A model generated the notes under the pieces. That model was given only the letters and a program-made list of their open reading frames with translations. It did no database searches and was not told the DNA's origin. From the NCBI GenBank assembly GCA_900100245.1, contig FNEU01000001.1:1-64000 (forward strand): 64,000 nucleotides of DNA, given 5' to 3'. Origin of the DNA: Lachnospiraceae bacterium G41 (lineage in GTDB: Bacteria > Bacillota > Clostridia > Lachnospirales > Lachnospiraceae). The position numbers and the translations under genes were made by a program. Numbering within the stretch: the first letter of the stretch is position 1; each line of letters opens with the position of its first letter. This document shows, piece after piece, positions 33,273-42,093 of this stretch.

Positions 33273-34222
33273 TTAAACCGACAGTAAAAAACGAAGATGC
33301 AAAAAAATATGTGAATTCCTCGGGACTTGAGCTTGTTATCGTAAGAAAAGACGATAACATTGTTTATCTTGTGTTTGAAAACAAGGAATTAATCGATATT
33401 GAATTCGAAAAAGAGAACGAACTTCCAGTCGGCACAAAATGTGTAGGAAAAGTATCAAAAATAGCAAAGGATATTAATTCTGCATTTATTTTATTGCCTG
33501 ATAAAAGCACAGCTTATCTAAAAAATATTCCGGCAGACCTTAAATGTGAGCAGAATATCGCTGTAGAAATAACCAGAGCATCCTCTAAAGGAAAATTACC
33601 GTCTGTAACTCTGATAAACGAAGATATCGAACACAGAACCGATTTGTCTATCATTGAGAAGGGTCCCAAAATCTATGAAAAACTTCTTTTAAAGTATAAA
33701 TTTAACAGGATTTTGACCGATATAGACAATATATTAAAAGAAATTAAAGAATTTATAAATTCGAACAATGTCATTGATTTGTCCGAGCTTATTCTGTATA
33801 ATGATTTAATGGTTTCACTGAGTACTTTATATTCGGTGAGCGCCAGATTAAAAGAGGCTACTTCCAAGGTAATCTGGCTTAAAAGCGGAGCGAATATTGT
33901 CATAGAAGAAACAAGCGCATTTACCGTAATTGACGTAAATTCCGCCAAAAAAGACAATAAGAAAAGTAATTCGTTTTTAGAGATCAACAAGGAAGCTGCA
34001 GCGGAGATATTCAGACAGATGAATTTAAGAAACCTGTCCGGTATTATACTGATAGATTTCATCAATCTTGAGCGCGAAGAGTACAAAATTCTGATGGATG
34101 AATTAAACAATCTGGCAAAAACACAAAAATCATTTACGAAAGTGGTTGACATAACTGCACTCGGAATCGCGGAAATAACACGTAAAAAAGAAGGCATTAC
34201 ATTAAGCGATATTGTTAAGTGA
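33269..34222 (+). CDS. Short ribonuclease E/G family protein
   Basis: The 317-residue protein has an S1-like domain (VGKVSKIAKDINSAFILLPDKSTAYLKNI, residues ~58-85) and a DNase I-like catalytic core: the metal Asp in TSAFTVIDVNSAKK near residue 220 and the second Asp in IILIDFINLEREEY near 268. Most Rne/Rng proteins have 400-500 residues and a fuller 5' sensor and zinc-link domain. Here the sensor region is short and no CxxC zinc-link is present, so it may be monomeric or have altered specificity. The gene fits the usual order between DUF2344 and L21, with one SHOCT-like gene inserted. Confidence 0.82.
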   Translation: MIKPTVKNEDAKKYVNSSGLELVIVRKDDNIVYLVFENKELIDIEFEKENELPVGTKCVGKVSKIAKDINSAFILLPDKSTAYLKNIPADLKCEQNIAVEITRASSKGKLPSVTLINEDIEHRTDLSIIEKGPKIYEKLLLKYKFNRILTDIDNILKEIKEFINSNNVIDLSELILYNDLMVSLSTLYSVSARLKEATSKVIWLKSGANIVIEETSAFTVIDVNSAKKDNKKSNSFLEINKEAAAEIFRQMNLRNLSGIILIDFINLEREEYKILMDELNNLAKTQKSFTKVVDITALGIAEITRKKEGITLSDIVK

Positions 34223-34294
34223 TTACGAATTTTGCTTTTTTTGACACAATATATGGAACTAAAAAATTAAAGTTTGCATAACTCAAAAAAGTTC

Positions 34295-34323
34295 TTGAAT
34301 ATATACACAAAATTTGGTAATAT
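34295..34323 (+). promoter_or_regulatory. Promoter of the SHOCT-repeat gene
   Basis: TTGAAT, a 17-base spacer, TAATAT, with an overlapping TATAAT at 34321-34326. It lies about 120 bases before the start codon, in the 219-base gap after RNase G. Confidence 0.65.
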
Positions 34324-34351
34324 AATTAAGTGATATAAGCGTTCAAGAGAG

Positions 34352-34377
34352 AATCTAATTATGTTAGATTTTATCTT
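34352..34377 (+). terminator. Leader hairpin with T run (possible attenuator)
   Basis: AATCTAA, loop TTATG, TTAGATT, followed by TTATCTTTTTT. It lies ~25 bases after the predicted transcription start and before the gene at 34442. It is AT-rich and weak, so it may act conditionally or only partly. Confidence 0.45.
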
Positions 34378-34441
34378 TTTTCGCTTTTATAATAATTTTT
34401 CATGATTCCACGCTTAAGGGGAACGAAAGGGAGGTTAAGGA

Positions 34442-36136
34442 ATGGCAACTGCTCAGGTATTTTCTTGTAATTACAGCGGCAGCATCAAGAATAAGTTGCT
34501 TAAAGGCGGAGATAAGTTGTTCTTAAAGATTGAGGACACCAAGATTTCCGGAAAGGCTTTCATCTGCAACGAGGAAGGTCGTAACGGATATATCGATAAC
34601 TTCGAATATCCTATCAATGATGTAAGAGAAGTATATAAGGGTGATTATCAGGGTGATGTTGCTCTTATTATGAATACACGTATAACCAGTTTGTACGGAA
34701 CCAAGAAAGCTCAGACTATTTTCCCTGCAATCAAGGATATCGATGTAGTAGTTGAAATCCTTGGCGAATTAAAGGAGAAGACAGCTGCAGCAGGTAGTAC
34801 AGGCGGAGCACCCAGAGCTGCTACAACACAGAGCCAGCCTATTGCTCGCCCCGTAGCACCTACTCCCAGTGCACCTTCACCCGCAGCACAGCAGGTTCCC
34901 ACAGCACCTGTTCCTTCAGCAAGCCTCGATGCAAAGAGCATCAAGCAGGAAGTTACACAGAGTGTTGTTGTTAAGAAAGATTCCGGTATCGGTGGCAGCG
35001 ATGCAATCGGCGGCGCACTTCTTAACAGAAAACCCGCAGAACCCATGAGAACCGCTTCCAATGCCGTAGGAAGTGCAGTTATGCAGAAGGGTTCACCCGC
35101 ACCTGCTCCCGCTCCCGCACAGCCTACACCTCAGCAGCAGAAAAAGAATGATTCCGAAGATTTCCAGAAGAGAATGGAAAAACTTTACGTTCTCAAGGAT
35201 TGCGGAATGTTAACAGATAAAGAATTCGATGCAAAGAAACTCGAACTTGTTTCGGAACTTTGCGGAATGACAGACTTCAACGAAAAGGTTCAGAAGCTCG
35301 TTGTTCTTAAGGAATGCGGAATGCTTTCCGAAAAAGAATTCGATTCCAGAAAAGTTGATATCATCAAAGAGTGCTGCTCAACAGATGTTGAAGACCTCGG
35401 CGAATACAAGAGAAACGTTGAGAGACTTCCTTATCTTAAACTCGGTGGCATGATTGATGAAGCTGAATTCATAGAGAAGAAGAACCAAGTACTTGCAGAA
35501 GTTGAGTATTCAGATCTTGATCCCGATGAAATCACACTTAAGAAACTCGAAAGATGGCCCGTTCTTCGCGATGCAGAAATGCTTACAGAAGACGAATTCA
35601 AGATCAAAGTTCAGCAGCTTGTTGATCATATCGATGTTTCAGAATTCGACAGCATCGAATTACTCAGCGCTAAACTTAAAAAGTGGCCCCTTCTTGTACA
35701 GGCTAAGCTTATTTCAGAAGGCGAATTCAAGAAGAAACAGACAGACGTTATCGATGCATTTACAAATGCTCCTTGGAACGATGTTCCCAGCTTCACAGTT
35801 GTTGTTGAAAGACTTATGGCTCTTAAAGATTGCGAATGGCTTTCAGAGCTTGACTTCCATTCAAAGAAGGTTGAACTTCTCAGAAAGGTTGCTAATGTTG
35901 AAGATTACGTTACAAAGGTTCAGCTTTACTTAGCACTTCCTCAGATTGGTCTTATTTCACAGGGCGACTTCGAAGTTAAGAAACAGGAATTCGTTGATGA
36001 AATCTTTGCTCCAGGAAACGGATCTACAGAAGAGTTCCAGACCAAGGTTAAGAAACTCATGGATCTTGAAAAGACCGGAATGCTTTCAACAGATGAATTT
36101 ACTAACTACAAGATGAAGTTAATGAGCGAATTATAA
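34442..36136 (+). CDS. Protein with eight tandem SHOCT-like repeats and N-terminal PH-like domain
   Basis: The 564-residue protein has three parts. Residues 1-~115 form a beta-rich domain (FSCNYSGSIKNKLLKGGDKLFLKI, PINDVREVYKGDYQGDVALIM) that resembles bacterial PH domains. Residues ~116-235 are an Ala/Pro/Gln-rich linker. Residues ~238-564 hold eight copies of a ~40-residue unit of the form L-x-x-L-K-D-x-G-M-L-x-x-x-E-F-x-x-K-K, each close to the SHOCT motif. Units 1, 2 and 8 are the most regular. No catalytic residue is seen. The GGGAGG RBS, own promoter and even codon use suggest high expression. Function unknown; multivalent binding is inferred. Confidence 0.82.
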   Translation: MATAQVFSCNYSGSIKNKLLKGGDKLFLKIEDTKISGKAFICNEEGRNGYIDNFEYPINDVREVYKGDYQGDVALIMNTRITSLYGTKKAQTIFPAIKDIDVVVEILGELKEKTAAAGSTGGAPRAATTQSQPIARPVAPTPSAPSPAAQQVPTAPVPSASLDAKSIKQEVTQSVVVKKDSGIGGSDAIGGALLNRKPAEPMRTASNAVGSAVMQKGSPAPAPAPAQPTPQQQKKNDSEDFQKRMEKLYVLKDCGMLTDKEFDAKKLELVSELCGMTDFNEKVQKLVVLKECGMLSEKEFDSRKVDIIKECCSTDVEDLGEYKRNVERLPYLKLGGMIDEAEFIEKKNQVLAEVEYSDLDPDEITLKKLERWPVLRDAEMLTEDEFKIKVQQLVDHIDVSEFDSIELLSAKLKKWPLLVQAKLISEGEFKKKQTDVIDAFTNAPWNDVPSFTVVVERLMALKDCEWLSELDFHSKKVELLRKVANVEDYVTKVQLYLALPQIGLISQGDFEVKKQEFVDEIFAPGNGSTEEFQTKVKKLMDLEKTGMLSTDEFTNYKMKLMSEL

Positions 36137-36142
36137 AATAGA

Positions 36143-36171
36143 AAAAGACTTGCGAAAGCAAGTCTTTTTTT
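36143..36171 (+). terminator. Terminator after the SHOCT-repeat gene
   Basis: Stem AAGACTTGC / GCAAGTCTT with a GAAA tetraloop and a T run of seven. Very strong by appearance. Confidence 0.92.
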
Positions 36172-36197
36172 ATGCTCATTATTTTATAAATTATTTG

Positions 36198-36226
36198 TTG
36201 ACATAAGAAACAAAATCACTTATTAT
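36198..36226 (+). promoter_or_regulatory. Consensus promoter of the L21-L27 operon
   Basis: TTGACA, a 17-base spacer, TATTAT. Transcription should start near 36233. Confidence 0.85.
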
Positions 36227-36232
36227 ATTAGA

Positions 36233-36306
36233 GTATGCCGCATAACGAGGTAAAAGAGGCTTTTTGCCCACCACAGTTAGCGAGATTGTTAATAAGGAGG
36301 TGCCTT
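36233..36306 (+). ncRNA. Putative ribosomal protein L21 leader
   Basis: The ~74-base untranslated leader between the promoter and rplU contains GC-richer conserved-looking blocks (GCCGCATAACGAGG, GGCTTTTTGCCCACC) and ends in AAGGAGGTGCCTT. The GGTG of the RBS region can pair with CACC at 36269-36272, and AGGC near 36257 with GCCT, which would close the RBS. L21 leaders in Bacillota are autoregulated. The family match is by position and sequence feel, not by a covariance search. Confidence 0.65.
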
Positions 36307-36612
36307 ATGTACGCTATTATTGCAACAGGAGGTAAGCAGTACAAGGTTTCTGAAGGCGATGTGATCAACGTTGAGAAGATCGAAGCTGAAGTAAACGATA
36401 CTGTTACTTTTGATGACGTTCTTGCAATCAGCGATTCATCATTCAAAGCCGGTGATGACTGCGCTAACAGCACTGTTTCAGCTACAGTTCTTGAACAGGG
36501 CAGAGGTAAGAAGGTTATAGTATACAAGTACAAGAGAAAATCCGGTTATCATAAGAAAAACGGACACAGACAGTACTTTACAAAAGTTAAAATCGACAAG
36601 ATTAATGCTTAA
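36307..36612 (+). CDS. rplU: 50S ribosomal protein L21
   Basis: The start at 36307 after AAGGAGG gives 101 residues: MYAIIATGGKQYKVSEGD at the beginning and KRKSGYHKKNGHRQYFTKVKI at the end, the L21 signature. An in-frame ATG at 36235 would turn the leader into protein and is rejected. The following genes prp and rpmA are co-transcribed, as in most Bacillota. Confidence 0.97.
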   Translation: MYAIIATGGKQYKVSEGDVINVEKIEAEVNDTVTFDDVLAISDSSFKAGDDCANSTVSATVLEQGRGKKVIVYKYKRKSGYHKKNGHRQYFTKVKIDKINA

Positions 36613-36614
36613 TT

Positions 36615-36935
36615 ATGGTATCTGTTATTTTTTACAAGAAAAACGGTTCATATTACAGAATTGAATGTTCCGGTCACGCCGGAGATGCACCGCAAGGTGA
36701 AAATATTGTATGTGCAGCAATTTCTGCACTGGTCATTAACTGCTTCAATTCTGTTGAACAGTTTACCGAAGACTACGTTTCATCAGAGACAAGTAAAGAC
36801 GGTATAACGAGTTTACAATTAAAGAGTGATATTTCACATGACGCAGAACTTCTTGTAAAATCTTTGGAATTGGGATTAAGAGAGATTTCAAAGGATAACG
36901 GAAAATATTTGAAAATTTCGGTTAAGGAGGTATAA
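36615..36935 (+). CDS. prp: Ribosomal-processing cysteine protease Prp
   Basis: The 106-residue protein (formerly YsxB) has the catalytic His in [16 protein letters not shown] and the catalytic Cys in the same segment ([17 protein letters not shown]), near residues 22 and 34. Prp removes the N-terminal extension of L27. Its substrate is encoded 4 bases downstream and carries the cleavage sequence, so the pair is functionally consistent. Confidence 0.95.
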   Translation: MVSVIFYKKNGSYYRIECSGHAGDAPQGENIVCAAISALVINCFNSVEQFTEDYVSSETSKDGITSLQLKSDISHDAELLVKSLELGLREISKDNGKYLKISVKEV

Positions 36936-36939
36936 ACCT

Positions 36940-37224
36940 ATGCTGCAGATGAATCTTCAATTATTTGCACACAAAAAAGGTGTTGGTTCTACTAAGAACG
37001 GCAGAGATTCAGAATCTAAGCGTTTAGGAGCTAAAAGAGCTGACGGTCAGTTTGTTAAGGCCGGCAATATCTTATATAGACAGCGTGGTACTAAAATTCA
37101 TCCCGGTGTGAATGTTGGTATCGGCGGTGATGATACATTATATGCCAAAGTTGACGGAGTATTACGTTTCGAGCGTAAGGGCCGTGACAAAAAGCAGGCA
37201 AGTGTATATCCTGTAGAACAGTAA
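36940..37224 (+). CDS. rpmA: 50S ribosomal protein L27 with Prp-cleaved leader
   Basis: The 94-residue protein starts [24 protein letters not shown]. The nine or so residues before AHKKG end in the Prp site (NLQLF/A); mature L27 would start at Ala. The core has [19 protein letters not shown]. The mature N-terminus reaches the peptidyl transferase centre, so unprocessed L27 blocks the ribosome. The start at 36940 has AAGGAGG nine bases upstream. Confidence 0.97.
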   Translation: MLQMNLQLFAHKKGVGSTKNGRDSESKRLGAKRADGQFVKAGNILYRQRGTKIHPGVNVGIGGDDTLYAKVDGVLRFERKGRDKKQASVYPVEQ

Positions 37225-37232
37225 TTAGAACA

Positions 37233-37263
37233 ACGCCTCAAGGATTTTCTTGAGGCGTTTTTA
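37233..37263 (+). terminator. Terminator after rpmA
   Basis: Stem ACGCCTCAAG / CTTGAGGCGT with a GATTTT-type loop and TTTTT tail. Confidence 0.88.
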
Positions 37264-37276
37264 ATGAGGAAATTAA

Positions 37277-38608
<1,332 letters not shown>

Positions 38609-38619
38609 AAGGAGATATT

Positions 38620-38925
38620 ATGACAAGCAAACAAAGAGCATATTTAAAATCTCTTGCAAATAATCTTGAACCTTTATTTATGGTCGGAAAATCCAGTTTA
38701 ACACCCGAGTTTAATGAAGCGGTTTTAGAGGCATTTAATACACACGAACTTATTAAGTTAAGCGTATTAAAGAATTGTCCGGACGATCCCAAGGAACTTG
38801 GAATTACAATTGCTGAAAGAACTCATTCCGAACTCGTTCAGGTTATTGGCAAAAAGTTTATTTTATACAAACCTTTTAAGGATAATCCTGTGATTATTCT
38901 TCCAAAGGAAAGAAAAGAAGATTAG
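38620..38925 (+). CDS. yhbY: YhbY family RNA-binding protein (CRM domain)
   Basis: The 101-residue protein starts MTSKQRAYLKSLANNLEPLFMVGKSSLT and has the CRM-domain GxxG-like VGKSS loop and the C-terminal strand IGKKFILYKPFKDNPVI. CRM proteins bind pre-50S particles. Between obg and nadD, as in most Bacillota. Confidence 0.94.
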   Translation: MTSKQRAYLKSLANNLEPLFMVGKSSLTPEFNEAVLEAFNTHELIKLSVLKNCPDDPKELGITIAERTHSELVQVIGKKFILYKPFKDNPVIILPKERKED

Positions 38926-38934
38926 AATAATTAT

Positions 38935-40107
38935 ATGAAAATATGTATTTCCGGCGGTACTTTTGACCCCATTCACAACGGACATATTGAGATTGCAAAA
39001 ATCGCCTTGTCACAGTTTAATCTGGACAAGGTTATTTTCATGCCCACAGGAAATTCATATATGAAAAGCGATGTCACGCCTTCGATTCACAGATACAATA
39101 TGATAAAACTTGCAATTGAAGGTATTGATAAATTCGAAATAAGCGATCTTGAAATTAAAAGAGCAGGATATACATATACCAAAGATACTGTGGCATATTT
39201 CAAAGAGAATTACCCTGATGATGAACTTTATTTCCTCATTGGAACGGATACTCTTTTTATGCTTGAAAAATGGTATATGCCGGAGTATCTTTTTAAAAAT
39301 CTTATCTTTATAGTTGCTAAAAGAGGCGACGCCGACAGTGTTGCCAAAGCAGAAAAATTAAAAGAGAAATTTAACGCAGATATTCGTTTCATGCATAACG
39401 ATATAATCGATATTTCTTCAACCGAAATTCGTGAAGAATTCGACAATAAGAGTTACGATGAATTCAATAACCGCTTCTTTGACAAGAAGGTTTTTGAATA
39501 TATCAAAGAAAACCATCTTTACAAAGAAATGAATGATGCGGAAATGATAACGCTTCTTTCAAAAGAATTAAAAGAATCAAGATTAATGCATACATTCGGT
39601 GTTATAGATACCGCAACTGCACTTGCAAAAGCATATCAGGCAGACATAAAAAAATGTGAAAGAGCAGCACTTTTACACGACTGTGCGAAATATATGCCGC
39701 TTGAAGATATGATAGCAATATGCGAGAGGAATTTTGTTGAATTAAACGATCTGGAAAAATCAAAAGATGCACTCCTTCATGCAAAAGCCGGCGCATGCCT
39801 TGCGTACGAGAAATACGGCATAAAAGATAAAGAAATACTTGATGCGATTAAATATCATACAACAGGAAAACCTGATATGTCTTTAATCGAAAAGATTATT
39901 TTTGTCTCAGATTTCATTGAACCTGGGAGAACACACTCTGAGAAGCTTCCTATGTATCGAATGATTGCAATGGCAGATATAAATTTAGTTACTATGAATA
40001 TCCTAAAAGACACATTAGATTATCTTGAGTCTTTAAACGTGGAAATTGATTCGCTCACAAAAGAGACTTATGCATTTTATAAGAATTTGATATCAAATAG
40101 AAGTTAA
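38935..40107 (+). CDS. nadD: Fused nicotinate-nucleotide adenylyltransferase (NadD) and HD-domain hydrolase (YqeK)
   Basis: The 390-residue protein joins two enzymes that are separate genes in Bacillus. Residues 1-~197 are NadD: GGTFDPIHNGHIEIAKIAL with the HxGH motif, FLIGTDTLFMLEKWY and the ISSTEIRE motif. Residues ~205-390 are YqeK: the HD metal-binding series RLMHTFGVIDTA, ALLHDCAKYMP, LLHAKAGACLAYEKYG and AIKYHTTGKPDMSLIEKIIFVSDFIEPGR. NadD makes deamido-NAD; YqeK hydrolyses symmetrical Ap4A-type dinucleotides. The gene for RsfS, which usually follows yqeK, is absent here. Confidence 0.93.
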   Translation: MKICISGGTFDPIHNGHIEIAKIALSQFNLDKVIFMPTGNSYMKSDVTPSIHRYNMIKLAIEGIDKFEISDLEIKRAGYTYTKDTVAYFKENYPDDELYFLIGTDTLFMLEKWYMPEYLFKNLIFIVAKRGDADSVAKAEKLKEKFNADIRFMHNDIIDISSTEIREEFDNKSYDEFNNRFFDKKVFEYIKENHLYKEMNDAEMITLLSKELKESRLMHTFGVIDTATALAKAYQADIKKCERAALLHDCAKYMPLEDMIAICERNFVELNDLEKSKDALLHAKAGACLAYEKYGIKDKEILDAIKYHTTGKPDMSLIEKIIFVSDFIEPGRTHSEKLPMYRMIAMADINLVTMNILKDTLDYLESLNVEIDSLTKETYAFYKNLISNRS

Positions 40108-40113
40108 TCAGAG

Positions 40114-40139
40114 CCGGGCACGACACGCGTACCAGGCAC
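40114..40139 (+). repeat. 26-nt split repeat, copy 2
   Basis: CCGGGCAC, ten bases containing ACGCGT, then CCAGGCAC. Same layout as 11953-11978. It starts seven bases after the nadD-yqeK stop and ends ten bases before a terminator. Confidence 0.5.
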
Positions 40140-40149
40140 TGAAAATAAA

Positions 40150-40179
40150 AAAGAATACCGATTAAGGTATTCTTTTTTT
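40150..40179. terminator. Bidirectional terminator between nadD-yqeK and lexA
   Basis: Stem AAAGAATACC / GGTATTCTTT with loop GATTAA, T run on the plus strand and A-rich bases before it that give T residues on the minus strand. It serves the two convergent genes. Confidence 0.88.
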
Positions 40180-40208
40180 GAGAAAAATAGTATGAAACGT
40201 AACAAATA

Positions 40209-40835
40209 TTATTTACAAAGTCTGAAAACACCGAATACTTTACCTAATACCTGAATATTACCGTTAACGATAATAGGTTCCATTGCATCGTTTTCAGGCT
40301 TTAATTCGATATGATCTTTAAATTTATAGAAAGTCTTTATTGTAGCGCTGTCTTCAAGCAGAGCAACGACTGTATCACCGTTTGAAGCTGTATTGCATTG
40401 TCTGACAAAAACATAATCTCCATCGAAGATTCCGACATTAATCATACTGTCGCCCTTTGCCATTAGAACGAATACCTCATCATTAGGAAGCATTTCTACG
40501 GGAAGAGGGAAGTAACCTTCAATATTCTGAGTTGCTAAGATAGGTTCGCCGCATGCAACCTGGCCCACAATGGGAACTGAAGCAGTTTCTGTTCTTATCT
40601 GATTAAATGAATCATCGATAATTTCGATACATCTGGGCTTAGCAGGATCTCTTTTAATAAGATCGTTTGCTTCGAGTTTATTAAGATGTGCAAATATACT
40701 GCTGGTCGAAGATAAACCTGTGAATTTACACATTTCACGAACTGTAGGCGGGAAGCCCTTTTTCATAATGTTTTCTTTTATATATTCAAGCAATTCGTAA
40801 TCAGTACTTGTAAGCTTGTTCTTTTCTCTGGACAT
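40209..40835 (-). CDS. lexA: LexA repressor
   Basis: I take the ATG at 40835, after AAGAGGGAGAATT, as start (208 residues); the upstream in-frame ATG would translate the operator region. The N-terminal winged helix contains GFPPTVREMCKFTGLSSTSSIFAHL. The C-terminal S24 peptidase has Ser in AKGDSMINVG near residue 130 and Lys in ATIKTFYKF near 167. The self-cleavage site reads VACGEPILA, so the bond would be Cys-Gly where most LexA proteins have Ala-Gly. Two LexA-box-like sites overlap its promoter. Confidence 0.95.
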   Translation of the reverse strand: MSREKNKLTSTDYELLEYIKENIMKKGFPPTVREMCKFTGLSSTSSIFAHLNKLEANDLIKRDPAKPRCIEIIDDSFNQIRTETASVPIVGQVACGEPILATQNIEGYFPLPVEMLPNDEVFVLMAKGDSMINVGIFDGDYVFVRQCNTASNGDTVVALLEDSATIKTFYKFKDHIELKPENDAMEPIIVNGNIQVLGKVFGVFRLCK

Positions 40836-40858
40836 TAGAATTCTCCCTCTTTTAAAAC

Positions 40859-40870
40859 GAACATATTTTC
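40859..40870. promoter_or_regulatory. LexA-box-like operator 1
   Basis: GAACATATTTTC, one base off the Bacillota SOS box GAACNNNNGTTC. It lies at the predicted transcription start of lexA. Confidence 0.65.
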
Positions 40871-40876
40871 TATTAA

Positions 40877-40906
40877 ATAATATCATAACGATTTCGTTTT
40901 AGCAAA
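40877..40906 (-). promoter_or_regulatory. lexA promoter
   Basis: On the minus strand TTTGCT, an 18-base spacer, TATTAT preceded by TGA (extended -10). Both operator-like sites overlap or touch it. Confidence 0.6.
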
Positions 40907-40915
40907 CATATTTTC
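40904..40915. promoter_or_regulatory. LexA-box-like operator 2
   Basis: AAACATATTTTC, two bases off GAACNNNNGTTC and identical to operator 1 in the last eleven bases except the first position. It overlaps the -35 box. Confidence 0.5.
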
Positions 40916-40958
40916 GATTTATTTTTTATTTTTGCTTAAAAATCATAAAATAAATAAA

Positions 40959-40988
40959 AAAGATGAGGAAAATTTATTCCTCATCTTT
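40959..40988 (-). terminator. Terminator overlapping the recombinase stop codon
   Basis: On the minus strand AAAGATGAGGAA, a six-base loop, TTCCTCATCTTT and a T run. The left arm encodes the last residues (DEE) and the loop contains the TAA stop. Confidence 0.85.
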
Positions 40989-42068
40989 ATTTTTTGATTC
41001 TGTGATTTCATTTTCGTCTTCTCTAAGCTTAAAGTTCATAATCGCTTTTCTTCTTGTATCATCAGAAATAGAAGCATAATGCTTTCTGGTTGTATTTACG
41101 TCCTTATGGCCAAGGAAATCAGCTACAAGGTAAATATCATTGGTTTCGCGATAAAGATTTGTACCGAAGGTACTTCGAAGCTTATGAGGTGTTATGTGCT
41201 TTAAAGTATTAAGTTTACTCGTGTATTTTGAAACCATATTTTCCATAGCACGAACCGACATTCTTTTATTCTGCATACTTAAGAAAAGTGCATCTTCATG
41301 ACCCTCAAGCGGAATAATGGTTTTTCTTAAATCAAGGTAATTAGATAATGCATCGCAGACTTCATCGCCAAAATAGATGATGGCTTCCTTACCGCCTTTA
41401 CGTCTGACCTTAAATCTGAATTCATCAAGATCAACATCCGAGATATTTAAGCCGACACATTCGGAAACACGAATACCGGTTCCAAGCATAACGGTAAGAA
41501 TCGTAAAATCCCTGGTAGCATTTCTGTCAAAAAATCTCGCTTCACCCTTGGTGAGTTTAGCACCGTTTTCAACCAAATCAAGCAAATCAACAACTTCATT
41601 TACATCAAGTCTAATGATTTCTTTTTCATGAAGTTTAGGCATCGGAACAAGGTCGGCAGGATTAGTCTTTATAAGTTCATTGACAAAATAATAATGATAA
41701 AAGCTCTTTAAAGAAGCAAGTTTCCTGGCTTTTCCACGTTCGTCATTGGTATAAACCTTACCGTCTTTCTCGTAATACGAAAGAAATTCCATGTAAAAGA
41801 GAATATCGTTTCTTGTGATTTCATCAAGAATATCGATTTTATAATCTTTTATGAGCGATTTCTGAAATTTTGGATCTGAATCATAAATATATTCAAAGAA
41901 AACTATCAGATCGTATGCATAAGCAATTTTGGTTCTTGAGGATATTACATCATTTTTACCGATGAAATATTCCGTAGCAAAAGAAGGGAGTTTTTTTAAC
42001 AATTCCCTTAATTTAAGTACATTCTGCGCTTTTAATTTTTCGTGATAATTAAATGATTTTGAATCCAT
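40974..42068 (-). CDS. XerC/XerD-type tyrosine recombinase
   Basis: The start at 42068 (MDSKSFNYHEKLK) gives 364 residues. A longer in-frame reading overlaps the 3' end of the TtcA gene and is unlikely. The N-terminal SAM-like domain (residues ~30-150) includes SLKSFYHYYFVNELIKTNPADLV. The catalytic domain has Arg in LGTGIRVSECVGL, Lys in VRRKGGKEAII, HKLRSTFGTNLY (HxxR), LGHKDVNTTRKHY with the last His and the nucleophilic Tyr. It may resolve chromosome dimers; a mobile-element integrase is less likely given the housekeeping neighbours and the stable lexA-xer adjacency. Confidence 0.9.
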   Translation of the reverse strand: MDSKSFNYHEKLKAQNVLKLRELLKKLPSFATEYFIGKNDVISSRTKIAYAYDLIVFFEYIYDSDPKFQKSLIKDYKIDILDEITRNDILFYMEFLSYYEKDGKVYTNDERGKARKLASLKSFYHYYFVNELIKTNPADLVPMPKLHEKEIIRLDVNEVVDLLDLVENGAKLTKGEARFFDRNATRDFTILTVMLGTGIRVSECVGLNISDVDLDEFRFKVRRKGGKEAIIYFGDEVCDALSNYLDLRKTIIPLEGHEDALFLSMQNKRMSVRAMENMVSKYTSKLNTLKHITPHKLRSTFGTNLYRETNDIYLVADFLGHKDVNTTRKHYASISDDTRRKAIMNFKLREDENEITESKNKDEE

Positions 42069-42093
42069 AATTATATGTCTTTTATGATTTATT

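Noticed and set aside
33673-34197. 174-residue minus-strand reading frame inside the RNase G gene
   Set aside because: Antisense shadow of the conserved catalytic core; no independent signal or RBS.
36235-36306. In-frame ATG that would make a longer L21 protein
   Set aside because: The extra residues (beginning MPHNEVKEAF) match nothing in L21, the strong AAGGAGG RBS lies directly before 36307, and this stretch is the mRNA leader.
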